Under the pieces are notes generated by a model. That model searched no databases. It worked only from the letters and a program-made list of their open reading frames with translations, and was not told where the DNA came from. Made by a program: the position numbers and the translations under genes. DNA of 64,000 bases, taken from Microbacterium hydrocarbonoxydans. Its GTDB lineage: Bacteria; Actinomycetota; Actinomycetes; Actinomycetales; Microbacteriaceae. Below are positions 44,283 to 52,702 of this stretch, piece after piece. The stretch's first letter is position 1. Every line of letters begins with the position of its first letter. The stretch spans positions 1 through 64,000 of the forward strand of contig NZ_JAMBOY010000003.1 of the NCBI RefSeq assembly GCF_023715885.1. Reading direction: 5' to 3'.

Positions 44283-44295
44283 CTAGCTAGGCTAG
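44283..44295. promoter_or_regulatory. CTAGCTAG palindrome before the DHA2 exporter
   Basis: CTAGCTAGGCTAG lies 5 nt before the GTG start of the exporter at 44301, within an unusually AT-rich 40-nt leader (AACTTATCTAGCTAGGCTAG). The tetranucleotide CTAG is rare in such DNA, so the cluster is likely an operator. The partner regulator is not identified. Confidence 0.35.
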
Positions 44296-44300
44296 TAGTC

Positions 44301-45920
44301 GTGAATCGCTACGAACGTCTCCGGTGGCTCGGACTGATCTTCATCAGCATCGCGGTCTCGCTGATCATCGTCGACTCCACGATCGTGAACGTCGCCGTCC
44401 CGGCGGTGGTCGAGGACCTCGGCATCAGCTCCACCGAGGTGCAATGGGTGCAGGAGTCGTACACGCTCGTGTTCGCCGCGCTGCTGCTCGTCTTCGGCAG
44501 CCTCGCCGACAGGCTGGGGCGACGGAGGGTCATGGTGCTCGGCGTCGTCGTGTTCGCCGCGTCCTCGGTGCTCGCCGCGACCGCGCCGGACGGCGGCATC
44601 CTCATCCTCGCCCGACTCGCGCAGGGCGTCGGCGGAGCGATGATCCTGCCCACCACGCTCTCGATCATCAACGCCACCTTCCGAGGACGCGAGCGCGGCA
44701 TCGCGTTCGCCGTGTGGGGCTCGACCATCGGCGGCATGGCGGCGGTCGGTCCGCTGCTCGGCGGCTGGCTCACGACCGAGTTCTCCTGGCGCTGGGCGTT
44801 CGGCATCAACATCCCGCTCGGGGCTCTCATCGTGATCGGCGTGCTGCTGACCGTCGCCGAGACCCGGAGCGACCGCACCGACCGCATCGACGTGGTCGGC
44901 GCGGTGCTCTCGGTCGTGACGATGGGGTCGCTCGTCTTCGGGCTCATCGAGGGACGAACGTACGGCTGGTGGCTCGTCGACGAACGACCCCGGATCGGCG
45001 ACTGGACGTGGCCGCTCGACCTCTCCCCGATCCCGTTCGCCTTCGCTCTCGCGCTGATCGGTCTCGTGGCCTTCATCCTCTGGGGCGTGCGTCGCGAGCG
45101 TGCCGGTCGGTCGACCCTGCTGGCGCTGCGACTGTTCTCGATCTCCTCGTTCCGCAACGGCAACATCGCCGCCGCGGTCGTCGCGCTCGGCGAGTTCGGC
45201 ATCATCCTCGCCCTGCCGCTGTGGCTGCAGTTCGTGCTGGGCTTCGACGCCCTGCAGACCGGGCTGCTGCTGCTCGCCCTCGCGCTCGGCTCGTTCCTCG
45301 CGAGCGGCGTCGCCGGCGCCACGAGCGGACGGATCGCCCCGGTCTGGATCGTGCGGGCAGGGCTCCTCGCCGAGATCGTCGGCGTGGCCGGGGTCGGCCT
45401 CGTGATCGCGCCCGACGCGTCGTGGGTGCCGCTCATCCCATTCCTGTTCGTGTACGGGCTCGGCGTCGGCCTCGCGACCGCGCAGCTCACCGGCGTCGTG
45501 CTGGCCGACGTGCCCGTGGCCGACAGCGGGGCCGCCTCCGGCACCCAGTCGACGTCGCGTCAGCTCGGTGCGGCGCTGGGCGTCGCGATCCTCGGCACCG
45601 TGCTGTTCACCAGCACCGCCGGCATCCTGGGAGCATCGCTCGACGACCGCGGGCTCCCCGCTGCGCAGCGCGACCAGGTCGTCTCGACAGTGGTCGACAG
45701 CGCGGGGGCCGCCATCAGCGGACTCGAGGCGCGACCCGACACGGCCGACATCGCGGACGACGCGAAGGCCGCGTTCTCGGACGGCACGCGCTTCGCCGCG
45801 TGGACCGCGGCCGGATTCCTCGCGGTCGGACTGCTCTCGACGATCGCTCTCGGGCGCGGCGGGTCGCGGACGCGTGACGACGCAGAGGCGGCGCAGCGCG
45901 CAGACGCGGACGAGGTCTGA
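44301..45920 (+). CDS. MFS exporter, DHA2 (14-TM, EmrB/QacA) family
   Basis: 539 residues from GTG 44301; no Shine-Dalgarno is seen. Fourteen membrane segments. The DHA2 motif A is DRLGRRRVM, and motif D1-like sequence DSTIVNVAVPAVVEDLGIS is in the first helix. Motif C is GSTIGGMAAVGPLLGGWLT in helix 5. A proton-driven drug efflux pump is the family role; substrates are unknown. It lies on the plus strand after the rhamnosidase, with its own palindrome-containing promoter, and converges with the TetR gene at 45949. Confidence 0.9.
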   Translation: MNRYERLRWLGLIFISIAVSLIIVDSTIVNVAVPAVVEDLGISSTEVQWVQESYTLVFAALLLVFGSLADRLGRRRVMVLGVVVFAASSVLAATAPDGGILILARLAQGVGGAMILPTTLSIINATFRGRERGIAFAVWGSTIGGMAAVGPLLGGWLTTEFSWRWAFGINIPLGALIVIGVLLTVAETRSDRTDRIDVVGAVLSVVTMGSLVFGLIEGRTYGWWLVDERPRIGDWTWPLDLSPIPFAFALALIGLVAFILWGVRRERAGRSTLLALRLFSISSFRNGNIAAAVVALGEFGIILALPLWLQFVLGFDALQTGLLLLALALGSFLASGVAGATSGRIAPVWIVRAGLLAEIVGVAGVGLVIAPDASWVPLIPFLFVYGLGVGLATAQLTGVVLADVPVADSGAASGTQSTSRQLGAALGVAILGTVLFTSTAGILGASLDDRGLPAAQRDQVVSTVVDSAGAAISGLEARPDTADIADDAKAAFSDGTRFAAWTAAGFLAVGLLSTIALGRGGSRTRDDAEAAQRADADEV

Positions 45921-45948
45921 GCTCGCTCCGGACGCCGGCGCTGCCGTC

Positions 45949-46536
45949 TCAGCCGCGCGCGAGCACGCCCTCCGCGCAGCGCCGGGCGACGGCGAACGGC
46001 TCGGAGAACGTGCCCATGCCGAGTGTGACGATCGCGCCCTCGTAGAGCAGCATCAGCGTCTCGGCCGTGCCGCGCGCGTCGTCGATGCCCGCCTCGATGC
46101 AGAGCTCGATGAAGAGATCGAGCAGCCAGATCTTCTCGCGCGCGGCCTCGGCGAGCACCGCGGCCCCGTCGTCGCCGCTGACCTCGGCGCGCGCGTTGAC
46201 GGCACTGCAGCCTTTGGGGCTGTTCGCGGTCGACCAGGCGAGCGCATGGTCGAACACGGCGAGGATGCGGGGGATGCCGGGCCCGCTCACCGCCACCAGG
46301 TGCGCGGCGAGATCGTCGCGCCAGCGGGCGTCGCGGTGCTGGAGGTAGGAGACGACGAGCGCCTCCTTCGACCCGAATCGGTCGTAGAGGGTCTTCTTCG
46401 TCACGCCGGCGGCCTCGGCGATCGTGTCGACACCCACGGCGTGGATGCCGCGCTCGTAGAACAGCTGCGATGCGGCGTCGAGCACGCGGCGCGCGCCGGG
46501 CGTCAGGGGCGCGAGGTCGGGAACGGGTGCGGCCAT
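45949..46536 (-). CDS. TetR-family regulator of the divergent EamA exporter
   Basis: 195 residues. Helix-turn-helix at about 14-60 (ASQLFYERGIHAVGVDTIAE, GVTKKTLYDRFGSKEALV). The C-terminal ligand domain contains NSPKGCSAVNARAEVSG, typical of the YcdC/YxaF-related subgroup. It is divergent from the EamA gene, and a perfect dyad (46543-46564) sits between the starts, 7 nt from its own ATG. Repression of both genes is the obvious model. Confidence 0.9.
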   Translation of the reverse strand: MAAPVPDLAPLTPGARRVLDAASQLFYERGIHAVGVDTIAEAAGVTKKTLYDRFGSKEALVVSYLQHRDARWRDDLAAHLVAVSGPGIPRILAVFDHALAWSTANSPKGCSAVNARAEVSGDDGAAVLAEAAREKIWLLDLFIELCIEAGIDDARGTAETLMLLYEGAIVTLGMGTFSEPFAVARRCAEGVLARG

Positions 46537-46542
46537 GGCATC

Positions 46543-46579
46543 GAGTATACGGGTCTGTATACTCGCCGGATGAGTATAC
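46543..46579. promoter_or_regulatory. TetR operator with three GAGTATAC half sites
   Basis: GAGTATAC (46543-46550) and GTATACTC (46557-46564) form a perfect dyad with 6-nt spacer. A third GAGTATAC (46572-46579) overlaps the EamA start codon (ATGAGTATAC). Binding would block both divergent promoters, and the third site could also occlude the EamA translation start region. Confidence 0.8.
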
Positions 46580-47532
46580 AGATCGGTTTACTTCGTTCGG
46601 TCGTGACGGTGGTGGCTTCCCTCGCTTTCGTCATCACATGGAGTTCGGGCTTCCTCATACCAGCCTTCGCCACGGTCGAGGTGGCTCCGCTGACCCTGCT
46701 GGTCTGGCGGTTCGTGCCGCTGGCGGTCGCTCTGCTCGCGATCGTGGCGGCGTCGGGCGCGGCCAGGGGAGTGGCGATGCGCGATCTGCGCACTCAGGCG
46801 CTCATCGGCCTCTTCTCGCAGTTCGGGTACTGCGCCGCGGTGTACGGCGCGGTCGCGGTCGGCATCGCCACGGGCACGGTCGCCCTGATCGACGCCGTGC
46901 AGCCGCTCATCGTGGCGGTGCTCGTCGGGCCGCTGCTCGGCATGCGCGTCCGCGGCGCGCAGTGGGCCGGCCTCGCCGTCGGCGCCGTGGGCGTGCTGCT
47001 CGTCGTGCGGTCGCAGTTCGGCTCGTCCGACGCCCCGCTCGCCGCATATCTGCTGCCCGTCGCGGCGATGGTGTGCCTCATCGTCGGCACGTTCCTGGAG
47101 CGTCGCTCGACCGTGCAGACAGGTGTGCTGCTGACGCTCTCGATCCACGTGACCGTGACGGCTGCCGTCTTCCTGGTGGTCGCCGTGGTGGCGGGGCAGC
47201 TCGTGCCCCCGGCATCCGTGTCGTTCTGGCTCGCCGTCGTCCTGACCGCGCTGTTCCCGACCCTCGCCGCCTACGGGCTGTACTGGTGGTTGCTGCGCAG
47301 GGTCGGCATCACAGCGCTGCAGGCGTTGCTCTTCCTCATGGCGCCCGCGACCGCGGCGGGCGGCGCGCTGCTGCTCGGCGAGACTCTGACGCTCGTCACG
47401 GTCTGCGGCTTCGTGCTCTGTGCGGTCGGCGTGGCCGCGGTGCTCGTGGTCGAGGCGCGGACGCCGCAGGGGCGGCGGTCGGAGAGCGCTCGGGGTCAGC
47501 GCGAGGTGGGCGGCAGCTTGTCGACGCCGTGA
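46570..47532 (+). CDS. EamA/DMT-family transporter
   Basis: 320 residues, ten predicted membrane segments as two EamA repeats. Conserved phrases are ITWSSGFLIPAFATVEVAPL and LTLLVWRFVPLAVALLAIVA in helices 1-2, and ALQALLFLMAPATAAGGALL, LLGETLTLVTVCGFVLCAVG in helices 9-10. It probably exports an amino acid or related metabolite. The start at 46570 lies inside the operator region. The 3' end overlaps the convergent small gene by 37 nt. Confidence 0.88.
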   Translation: MSIQIGLLRSVVTVVASLAFVITWSSGFLIPAFATVEVAPLTLLVWRFVPLAVALLAIVAASGAARGVAMRDLRTQALIGLFSQFGYCAAVYGAVAVGIATGTVALIDAVQPLIVAVLVGPLLGMRVRGAQWAGLAVGAVGVLLVVRSQFGSSDAPLAAYLLPVAAMVCLIVGTFLERRSTVQTGVLLTLSIHVTVTAAVFLVVAVVAGQLVPPASVSFWLAVVLTALFPTLAAYGLYWWLLRRVGITALQALLFLMAPATAAGGALLLGETLTLVTVCGFVLCAVGVAAVLVVEARTPQGRRSESARGQREVGGSLSTP

Positions 47533-47699
47533 CGGTTCGGCTCGCCCGGCTCCGCCGCGGTGTCGGGTGAGGCGTGCGAGTGCCCCTCCGGCGCCTCGGA
47601 GGTCGGGTAGCTCGGCTCCTCGATCTCGACGGCCTTGTCGCGTTCCTCGAGCGGGGGCAGGTGGTCGAGCGGCTGCTTGATGTCGTCTGGGTGGCTCAT
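47496..47699 (-). CDS. Small hydrophilic protein, 67 residues
   Basis: MSHPDDIKQPLDHLPPLEER, then DKAVEIEEPSYPTSEAPEGH, ending GVDKLPPTSR. Rich in Pro, Glu and Asp, with no hydrophobic segment, so probably disordered. I do not recognise it beyond resemblance to small acidic proteins frequent in Microbacteriaceae. Its last 12 codons run antisense to the end of the EamA gene. ATG 47699 is the only sensible start. Confidence 0.6.
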   Translation of the reverse strand: MSHPDDIKQPLDHLPPLEERDKAVEIEEPSYPTSEAPEGHSHASPDTAAEPGEPNRHGVDKLPPTSR

Positions 47700-47817
47700 G
47701 TCCCCAGGGTCGGCTCCGGGTCGGCATCCGGCCAGGGGGTTGTGTCCCCGCCCCCGGTATGGATGAGTCGACGGGTACAGTTTGTAACTCCCCCTTCCTT
47801 ATCGAGAGACGGTGCGC

Positions 47818-49140
47818 GTGACCGAACACGCTCCCGGCGGCGCCGCGGGCGCGCCCGCCTCGGCGACCCGCTACATCCTGCGCTCGCGTCTGCTGCGAGG
47901 TGCCTTCCTCAGCCTGGTGATCTCGGGCATCGGCATGTCGATCACGGCACCGCAGATCACGCTGTTCCTCGTCGAGGAACTCCACCTCACCGACTCGCAG
48001 GCCGGGCTGTACTTCCTCACGAATCTCATCGCGCCGGTCACGGGCTACATCGTCGGCTCGCTGTCCGACCGCCTGGGGTCGAGGCTGCTCGTGTTCCGTA
48101 TCTCGGCCGTCGCAGGCTTCGTCGGCTGGGCGCTCATGGCGGTCGCGATGCAGGCGTGGATGCCGTTCGCGATCAACCTGGTGCTGCTGAGCGGTGCCGG
48201 TGCCGGTGCCGCTCAGCTCCAGGCGGCCGTGCGCGACGAGCTCAACCGCGCGCCCACCCCGGCCGACAACGGCGTGGTCGCCGTCATGCGCACCGCGATG
48301 GCCTTCGGATGGGTTGTCGGCCCGGTGCTCGGAGCCGTGCTGGGCGCGACGCTCGGGCTGCGGCCGCTGCTGTTCCTCACCGGTCTCAGCATCCTGCTCT
48401 CGATCGTCCCGCTCATCGGCGCGCGGGTCGTGCCGCCGCGACGCGGTCGCGAGTCGGAGATCCGGATGCCGCAGAGCGATGAGGCGCTGGGCGAAGACGC
48501 GTTCGAGGCGGAGGGTGACGGGCCTGCGCGTGCGACCGGGGTGCGCACGGCGCGCCGTCGTTCGATGATTCCCCTGCTCCTCTTCACGGCGATCTATGTG
48601 CTGATCATGTGCGGAGAGACCGTGAAGCTCGCCTACCTGCCCCTGTACATGGACCGCGGTCTGCACGTCGACGCGGCTATCCGCGGGGCGATCATCGGTC
48701 TGCAGCCCCTCATCGAGCTGCCTCTCATGCTGCTCGCCGCGCGACTCGCCGATCGCTTCGGCGTGACCAGGGTGCTCATGGTCGGGGCCGCGATGGCGGT
48801 CGGTGCGCACGTGTCGTATGCCTCGGCCGCCGGGATCGAGCCGCACATCGCCCCGCTCATCGTGGGCCAGCTGCTCATGGCCGGCGTGATCGCGACGTTC
48901 GGCGTGCTGGGCATCACCGTCGCGCAGCGGCTGCTGCCGGATCGGGTCGGCACAGCATCGAGCGTCTTCCTCAGCGCGTACGCGATCAACGCGGCCCTCG
49001 GCGGTTTCGTCGGGAGCGTGGGGGCCGCATGGCTGGGAATGCCGCACCTCTTCTGGATCCCGGCGGGCATCGCCGCTATCGGGGGTGTCGCACTGGTCGT
49101 GCTGGGGTCGCTCGTGCCGCTCGGAAGGCCTCGGGGGTAG
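47818..49140 (+). CDS. MFS transporter, sugar-efflux (SetA-like) type
   Basis: 440 residues from GTG 47818, better spaced from GAGAGACGG than the GTG at 47812. Twelve membrane segments. Phrases typical of SetA/SotB-like sugar efflux proteins include ISGIGMSITAPQITLFLVEE, YIVGSLSDRLGSRLLVF, RTAMAFGWVVGPVLGAVLGA and RLLPDRVGTASSVFLS. A long acidic central loop (SDEALGEDAFEAEGDG) separates the halves. The gene downstream is a maltose O-acetyltransferase homologue, so the pair may detoxify excess sugars by acetylation and export; this is inference. Confidence 0.85.
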   Translation: MTEHAPGGAAGAPASATRYILRSRLLRGAFLSLVISGIGMSITAPQITLFLVEELHLTDSQAGLYFLTNLIAPVTGYIVGSLSDRLGSRLLVFRISAVAGFVGWALMAVAMQAWMPFAINLVLLSGAGAGAAQLQAAVRDELNRAPTPADNGVVAVMRTAMAFGWVVGPVLGAVLGATLGLRPLLFLTGLSILLSIVPLIGARVVPPRRGRESEIRMPQSDEALGEDAFEAEGDGPARATGVRTARRRSMIPLLLFTAIYVLIMCGETVKLAYLPLYMDRGLHVDAAIRGAIIGLQPLIELPLMLLAARLADRFGVTRVLMVGAAMAVGAHVSYASAAGIEPHIAPLIVGQLLMAGVIATFGVLGITVAQRLLPDRVGTASSVFLSAYAINAALGGFVGSVGAAWLGMPHLFWIPAGIAAIGGVALVVLGSLVPLGRPRG

Positions 49141-49153
49141 TCGCGAACTTTGG

Positions 49154-49165
49154 GTACGAACGTAC
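49154..49165. promoter_or_regulatory. Palindromic operator candidate before the acetyltransferase
   Basis: GTACGAACGTAC is a perfect 12-nt palindrome-like dyad (GTACG-AA-CGTAC), with a related GGTACGATCGG at about 49173-49183, directly before the acetyltransferase ATG at 49187. The adjacent TetR gene is the likely reader. Confidence 0.5.
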
Positions 49166-49186
49166 GCACACTGGTACGATCGGTGC

Positions 49187-49786
49187 ATGACGGACTACTT
49201 CGCGGGTGACCCTCGCACCCACCGGGAGCGGATGCTGGCCGGCGACCTCTACATCGGCGACGACCCCGAGCTGGTCGCCCGCGCGGACCGCGCCGCACGA
49301 CTCGCCGATCTCTATCAGCGCCAGACGCTCGCGGGAGATCCGGGTGCGCGCGACTGGCTGCGCGCGCTGATCGGGGAACTCGGTGAAGACGTCGCCATCC
49401 GACCGCCGCTGCACGTCGACTACGGCGAGAACATCTCCATCGGCGCGCGCACGTTCGTCAACTTCCACCTCACGGCGCTCGACGTGGCGCCCATCACGAT
49501 CGGCGCCGACTGCCAGATCGGCCCCAATGTGCAGCTGCTGACGCCGACGCATCCGATCGACCCGGGGATGCGCCGGGACAAGCTCGAAGCTGCGGAGCCG
49601 ATCACGATCGGCGACAACGTCTGGCTCGGCGGGGGAGTGATCGTGTGCCCCGGTGTGACGATCGGCGAGAACAGCGTGATCGGCGCGGGGTCGGTCGTGA
49701 CGCGCGACATCCCGGCGAACGTGGTGGCCGTCGGCAACCCGGCGCGCGTCATGCGGACGATCGAGGGGGCGTCCGATGGCGCCTGA
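49187..49786 (+). CDS. Maltose/galactoside O-acetyltransferase family protein
   Basis: 199 residues, hexapeptide-repeat acyltransferase. The N-terminal Mac domain (ERMLAGDLYIGDDPELVARA) precedes the left-handed beta helix with ISIGARTFVNFHLTALDVAP and ITIGADCQIGPNVQLLTPTH. Catalytic His122 lies in TPTHPID, and the CoA-binding end is VIGAGSVVTRDIPANVVAVG with NPARVMR. It transfers acetyl from acetyl-CoA to a sugar hydroxyl. It overlaps the following TetR gene by 11 nt and lies 46 nt after the SetA-like exporter. Confidence 0.92.
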   Translation: MTDYFAGDPRTHRERMLAGDLYIGDDPELVARADRAARLADLYQRQTLAGDPGARDWLRALIGELGEDVAIRPPLHVDYGENISIGARTFVNFHLTALDVAPITIGADCQIGPNVQLLTPTHPIDPGMRRDKLEAAEPITIGDNVWLGGGVIVCPGVTIGENSVIGAGSVVTRDIPANVVAVGNPARVMRTIEGASDGA

Positions 49787-50342
49787 CGCGGCCGGGAGCC
49801 GCAGCGGCCGCAAGAACGATCCCGACCGCCGGGACCGCATCATCGACGCCTGCCTCGAGGTGATCGCGGAGTCGGGGGTGGCCGGCGCATCGCATCGCCG
49901 CATCGCCGAGGCGGCAGGGGTTCCGCTCGGCTCGATGACCTACCACTTCGACGGGATCGACGAACTGCTGCACGAGGCGTTCGCGCGGTTCTCGCATACG
50001 ATCAGCGCCCGGTTCGAGGAGCGGATGGCCGCGGCATCCGATCTCGATTCCGCCCGTGCCGCGGTGGTCGACATCATCAGGGAGGACGTGTTCGGAGACG
50101 GGCGGGAGCTCGTGCTGTCGCACGAGCTGTACACACTCGCCGCCCGCGAGCCCGCCTATCGCGCGCTCACGACGGCCTGGATGCGCCGCAGCCGTGCCGC
50201 CCTCGAGCGCCACTTCGACCGCGACACCGCCCGGCTGCTCGACGCGCTCATCGAGGGGTTGTCGATCCACCGTGCGCTCGACGACGAGGAGCGGGATCCG
50301 GAGGAGGTCGCGATCGCCGTCGCCCGCATCACCGCGGTCTGA
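49776..50342 (+). CDS. TetR-family regulator
   Basis: 188 residues. Helix-turn-helix at about 18-62 (IIDACLEVIAESGVAGASHR, IAEAAGVPLGSMTYHFDGID). The C-terminal domain contains HELYTLAAREPAYRALTTAW and LDALIEGLSIHRAL, as in the RutR-like/BetI-like subgroup. It overlaps the end of the acetyltransferase gene, so it is translated with it. It probably represses its own operon through GTACGAACGTAC at 49154. Confidence 0.88.
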   Translation: MAPDAAGSRSGRKNDPDRRDRIIDACLEVIAESGVAGASHRRIAEAAGVPLGSMTYHFDGIDELLHEAFARFSHTISARFEERMAAASDLDSARAAVVDIIREDVFGDGRELVLSHELYTLAAREPAYRALTTAWMRRSRAALERHFDRDTARLLDALIEGLSIHRALDDEERDPEEVAIAVARITAV

Positions 50343-50394
50343 GCGAGGACGCCCGAACCGAATAGTGCGCGACGAGATGGTTGATCTGAGTCCA

Positions 50395-50440
50395 TAGTTG
50401 CGGTTTGGCAACTAACGGCGTATGGTTGATTCTTATCAAC
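50395..50440. promoter_or_regulatory. Two MarR-type operators before the MFS-MarR operon
   Basis: TAGTTGCGGTTTGGCAACTA (50395-50414) has perfect 7-nt arms. GTTGATTCTTATCAAC (50425-50440) has perfect 6-nt arms. Both share a GTTG/CAAC core and lie 25-70 nt before the GTG at 50465. The MarR gene downstream of the exporter is the expected repressor. Confidence 0.8.
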
Positions 50441-50464
50441 TTTCTACGCAGGAGCTCTTTCACT

Positions 50465-52192
50465 GTGACAACCCCCATCCCACCCTCATCCGAGACCACG
50501 CGCTCGGCCCGCGAGGTCTTCACCGCGATCTCCGGACTCGTCGTCGGCATGTTCGTCGCCGTGCTGTCCGGCACCGTCGTCTCGACCTCGATGCCCGTCA
50601 TCATCGCCGACCTCGGCGGCACGCAGTCCCAGTACACCTGGGTCATCACCGCAAGCCTCTTGGCGACCGCCGTCAGCACCCCCATCTGGGGCAAGCTGGC
50701 CGACCTCGTCGACCGCAAGGTGCTCGTGCAGCTCGCGCTCGTCATCTTCACGGTCGGCACGGTCATCGCCGGCTTCTCCACCGACACGAACATGCTCATC
50801 GCCGTGCGCGTCATCCAGGGCATCGGCGTCGGCGGACTCATGTCGCTCGTCATGATCGCCGTCGCGCTGATCATCTCGCCGCGCGAGCGCGGCAAGTACA
50901 TGGGCGTCGTCGGCGGCATCATGGCCCTCGGCACCATCGGCGGCCCGCTGCTCGGCGGCCTCCTCACCGACGTGTGGGGCTGGCGCTCCAACTTCTTCAT
51001 CGGTGTGCCCTTCGCCCTTCTCGCCCTCGTGCTGCTGCAGTTCACGCTGCACCTGCCCAAGCCGCAGCGCGACACGAAGGTGTCGATCGACTACTTCGGC
51101 ATCGTTCTGCTCGCGGTCGGCGTCTCGACCCTGCTGATCTGGGTCTCGATGGGCGGCAGCCAGTTCGACTGGGACTCCTCGACCAGCATCATGCTGGCCG
51201 TGACCGCCGGCGTCGCGATCGCCGCCTTCATCGTCGTCGAGTTCTTCGTCAGGGAACCGATCGTCCCGATGTCGCTGTTCCGGAACCGCACCTTCACCCT
51301 GTCGGTCATCGCGTCGATCGCGATCGGCGTGTCGATGTTCGCGACCTCGGTGTTCCTCGCCCAGTACTTCCAGCTCGCACGCGGTGCGACGCCCACCGAG
51401 TCGGGTCTCATGACCATCCCGATGATCGTCGGACAGATGGGTGCGTCGATCATCATCGGTCAGCTCGTGAGCCGCTTCGGCAAGTGGAAGGGCTGGATGA
51501 TCACCGGCTCCGTGCTCGTCACGATCGGAGTCAGCCTCATGGCGACGCTGCGATACGACACCCCCTTCGGTCTCGTCGCGACCTACATGGTCGTCCTCGG
51601 AGCCGGCCTCGGCATGGTCATGCAGAATCTCACCCTCATCGTGCAGAACGACACGGCCCCGCAGCAGCTGGGCGCGGCGTCGTCGAACGTGAACTTCTTC
51701 CGCACGATCGCCGGCACCATCGGCGTGACCATCATGGGGTCGCTGCTGTCGTCGAGCGTGGCCGACTACGTCAAGGAAGGCCTCGAGGGCTTCGTGCCCG
51801 CCTCGCAGGAGGAGGTCGATGCGCTGCAACACCTCGGCTCCGGTGACGTGCCGAAGGTCGGTCAGCTGCCCGAGTCGGTCCGATCGATCGTCGAGTCGGC
51901 CTACGGCCACGGCATCGCGGACGCGTTCATCATCGCCATTCCGCTCGCCGTCATCGCCGTCATCGCGATCGCGTTCATCAAGAACAAGCCGCTGTCGACG
52001 AAGAACGCCGCCGAGCAGCTGCGCGAGCAGGCGGAGGAGTCCGCGATCGAGGTCTCGCAGGCCGAGGTCGGATCGTCGGCCTCGACCGGCACGATCCGCA
52101 TCGCGGACGTGGAGGCGGGATCGCCGAAGACCGGCTCGGTCACGGTCCTCGAACGCGAGGGCCAGGGCGAGCGCGAGGACCGCGGGCGCTGA
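50465..52192 (+). CDS. MFS exporter, DHA2 family (MDR type)
   Basis: 575 residues from GTG 50465, preceded by GCAGGAGC. Fourteen membrane segments. The first-helix phrase MFVAVLSGTVVSTSMPVIIA, motif A GKLADLVDRKVLVQLALVIF and motif C GVVGGIMALGTIGGPLLGGL are those of multidrug exporters. The cytoplasmic tail of about 60 residues is charged and repetitive in Glu/Ser. The MarR gene starts directly after its stop (1-nt gap), so this is a classic inducible efflux operon with two dyads in front. Confidence 0.92.
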   Translation: MTTPIPPSSETTRSAREVFTAISGLVVGMFVAVLSGTVVSTSMPVIIADLGGTQSQYTWVITASLLATAVSTPIWGKLADLVDRKVLVQLALVIFTVGTVIAGFSTDTNMLIAVRVIQGIGVGGLMSLVMIAVALIISPRERGKYMGVVGGIMALGTIGGPLLGGLLTDVWGWRSNFFIGVPFALLALVLLQFTLHLPKPQRDTKVSIDYFGIVLLAVGVSTLLIWVSMGGSQFDWDSSTSIMLAVTAGVAIAAFIVVEFFVREPIVPMSLFRNRTFTLSVIASIAIGVSMFATSVFLAQYFQLARGATPTESGLMTIPMIVGQMGASIIIGQLVSRFGKWKGWMITGSVLVTIGVSLMATLRYDTPFGLVATYMVVLGAGLGMVMQNLTLIVQNDTAPQQLGAASSNVNFFRTIAGTIGVTIMGSLLSSSVADYVKEGLEGFVPASQEEVDALQHLGSGDVPKVGQLPESVRSIVESAYGHGIADAFIIAIPLAVIAVIAIAFIKNKPLSTKNAAEQLREQAEESAIEVSQAEVGSSASTGTIRIADVEAGSPKTGSVTVLEREGQGEREDRGR

Positions 52193-52193
52193 G

Positions 52194-52649
52194 ATGACCC
52201 CCACCGATGCGGCGACCGCTCCGGACGTCGAGAGCGCCGTCGGCGACCTCCAGGCGCATCTGAACCTCATCTTCGCGAGGACTCGGACGCTGTGGAGGGA
52301 GTCGGCGGCGCGCATCGCCCCCGACCTGCAGGTCGGCGGCTACAAACTGCTCACCTTCATCGATCGAGCGGGAACGGCCAGCGCGCACGAGCTCGCCGAG
52401 CGGTTCGAGATGGACAAGTCGGTGATCAGTCGTCAGGTGCGGATGCTGGAGGAGCTCGGCCTCATCGAGTCCCGCCCCGACGAGCGCGACGGACGCCTGC
52501 GCGTGCTCACCGCCACGCCGACCGCCACCGCCGCGCTCGCCGAGCTGCGTCGCGATCACAGCCGCCGGCTGGATGCCGTCATGGCCGAGCTGACCGCCGA
52601 GGAGATCCGCGCGGCGTCCAAGGTGTTCCGGCTGCTGTCCGAGGTCTGA
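52194..52649 (+). CDS. MarR-family regulator, partner of the upstream exporter
   Basis: 151 residues from ATG 52194. The winged helix contains GYKLLTFIDRAGTASAHELA, ERFEMDKSVISRQVRMLEEL and the wing SRPDERDGRLRVL. The start follows the exporter stop by one nucleotide. It is about 50% similar in layout to the next MarR gene (LARTR..W, DKSxxSRxVRxLExLGL), suggesting an old duplication. Likely repressor of the 50465 operon through the dyads at 50395-50440. Confidence 0.9.
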   Translation: MTPTDAATAPDVESAVGDLQAHLNLIFARTRTLWRESAARIAPDLQVGGYKLLTFIDRAGTASAHELAERFEMDKSVISRQVRMLEELGLIESRPDERDGRLRVLTATPTATAALAELRRDHSRRLDAVMAELTAEEIRAASKVFRLLSEV

Positions 52650-52702
52650 TCCGTGACGGCCCGCCGCAGGGGCGGCGCGTGGTTCGCCGTAAGCTGGCGG
52701 GC

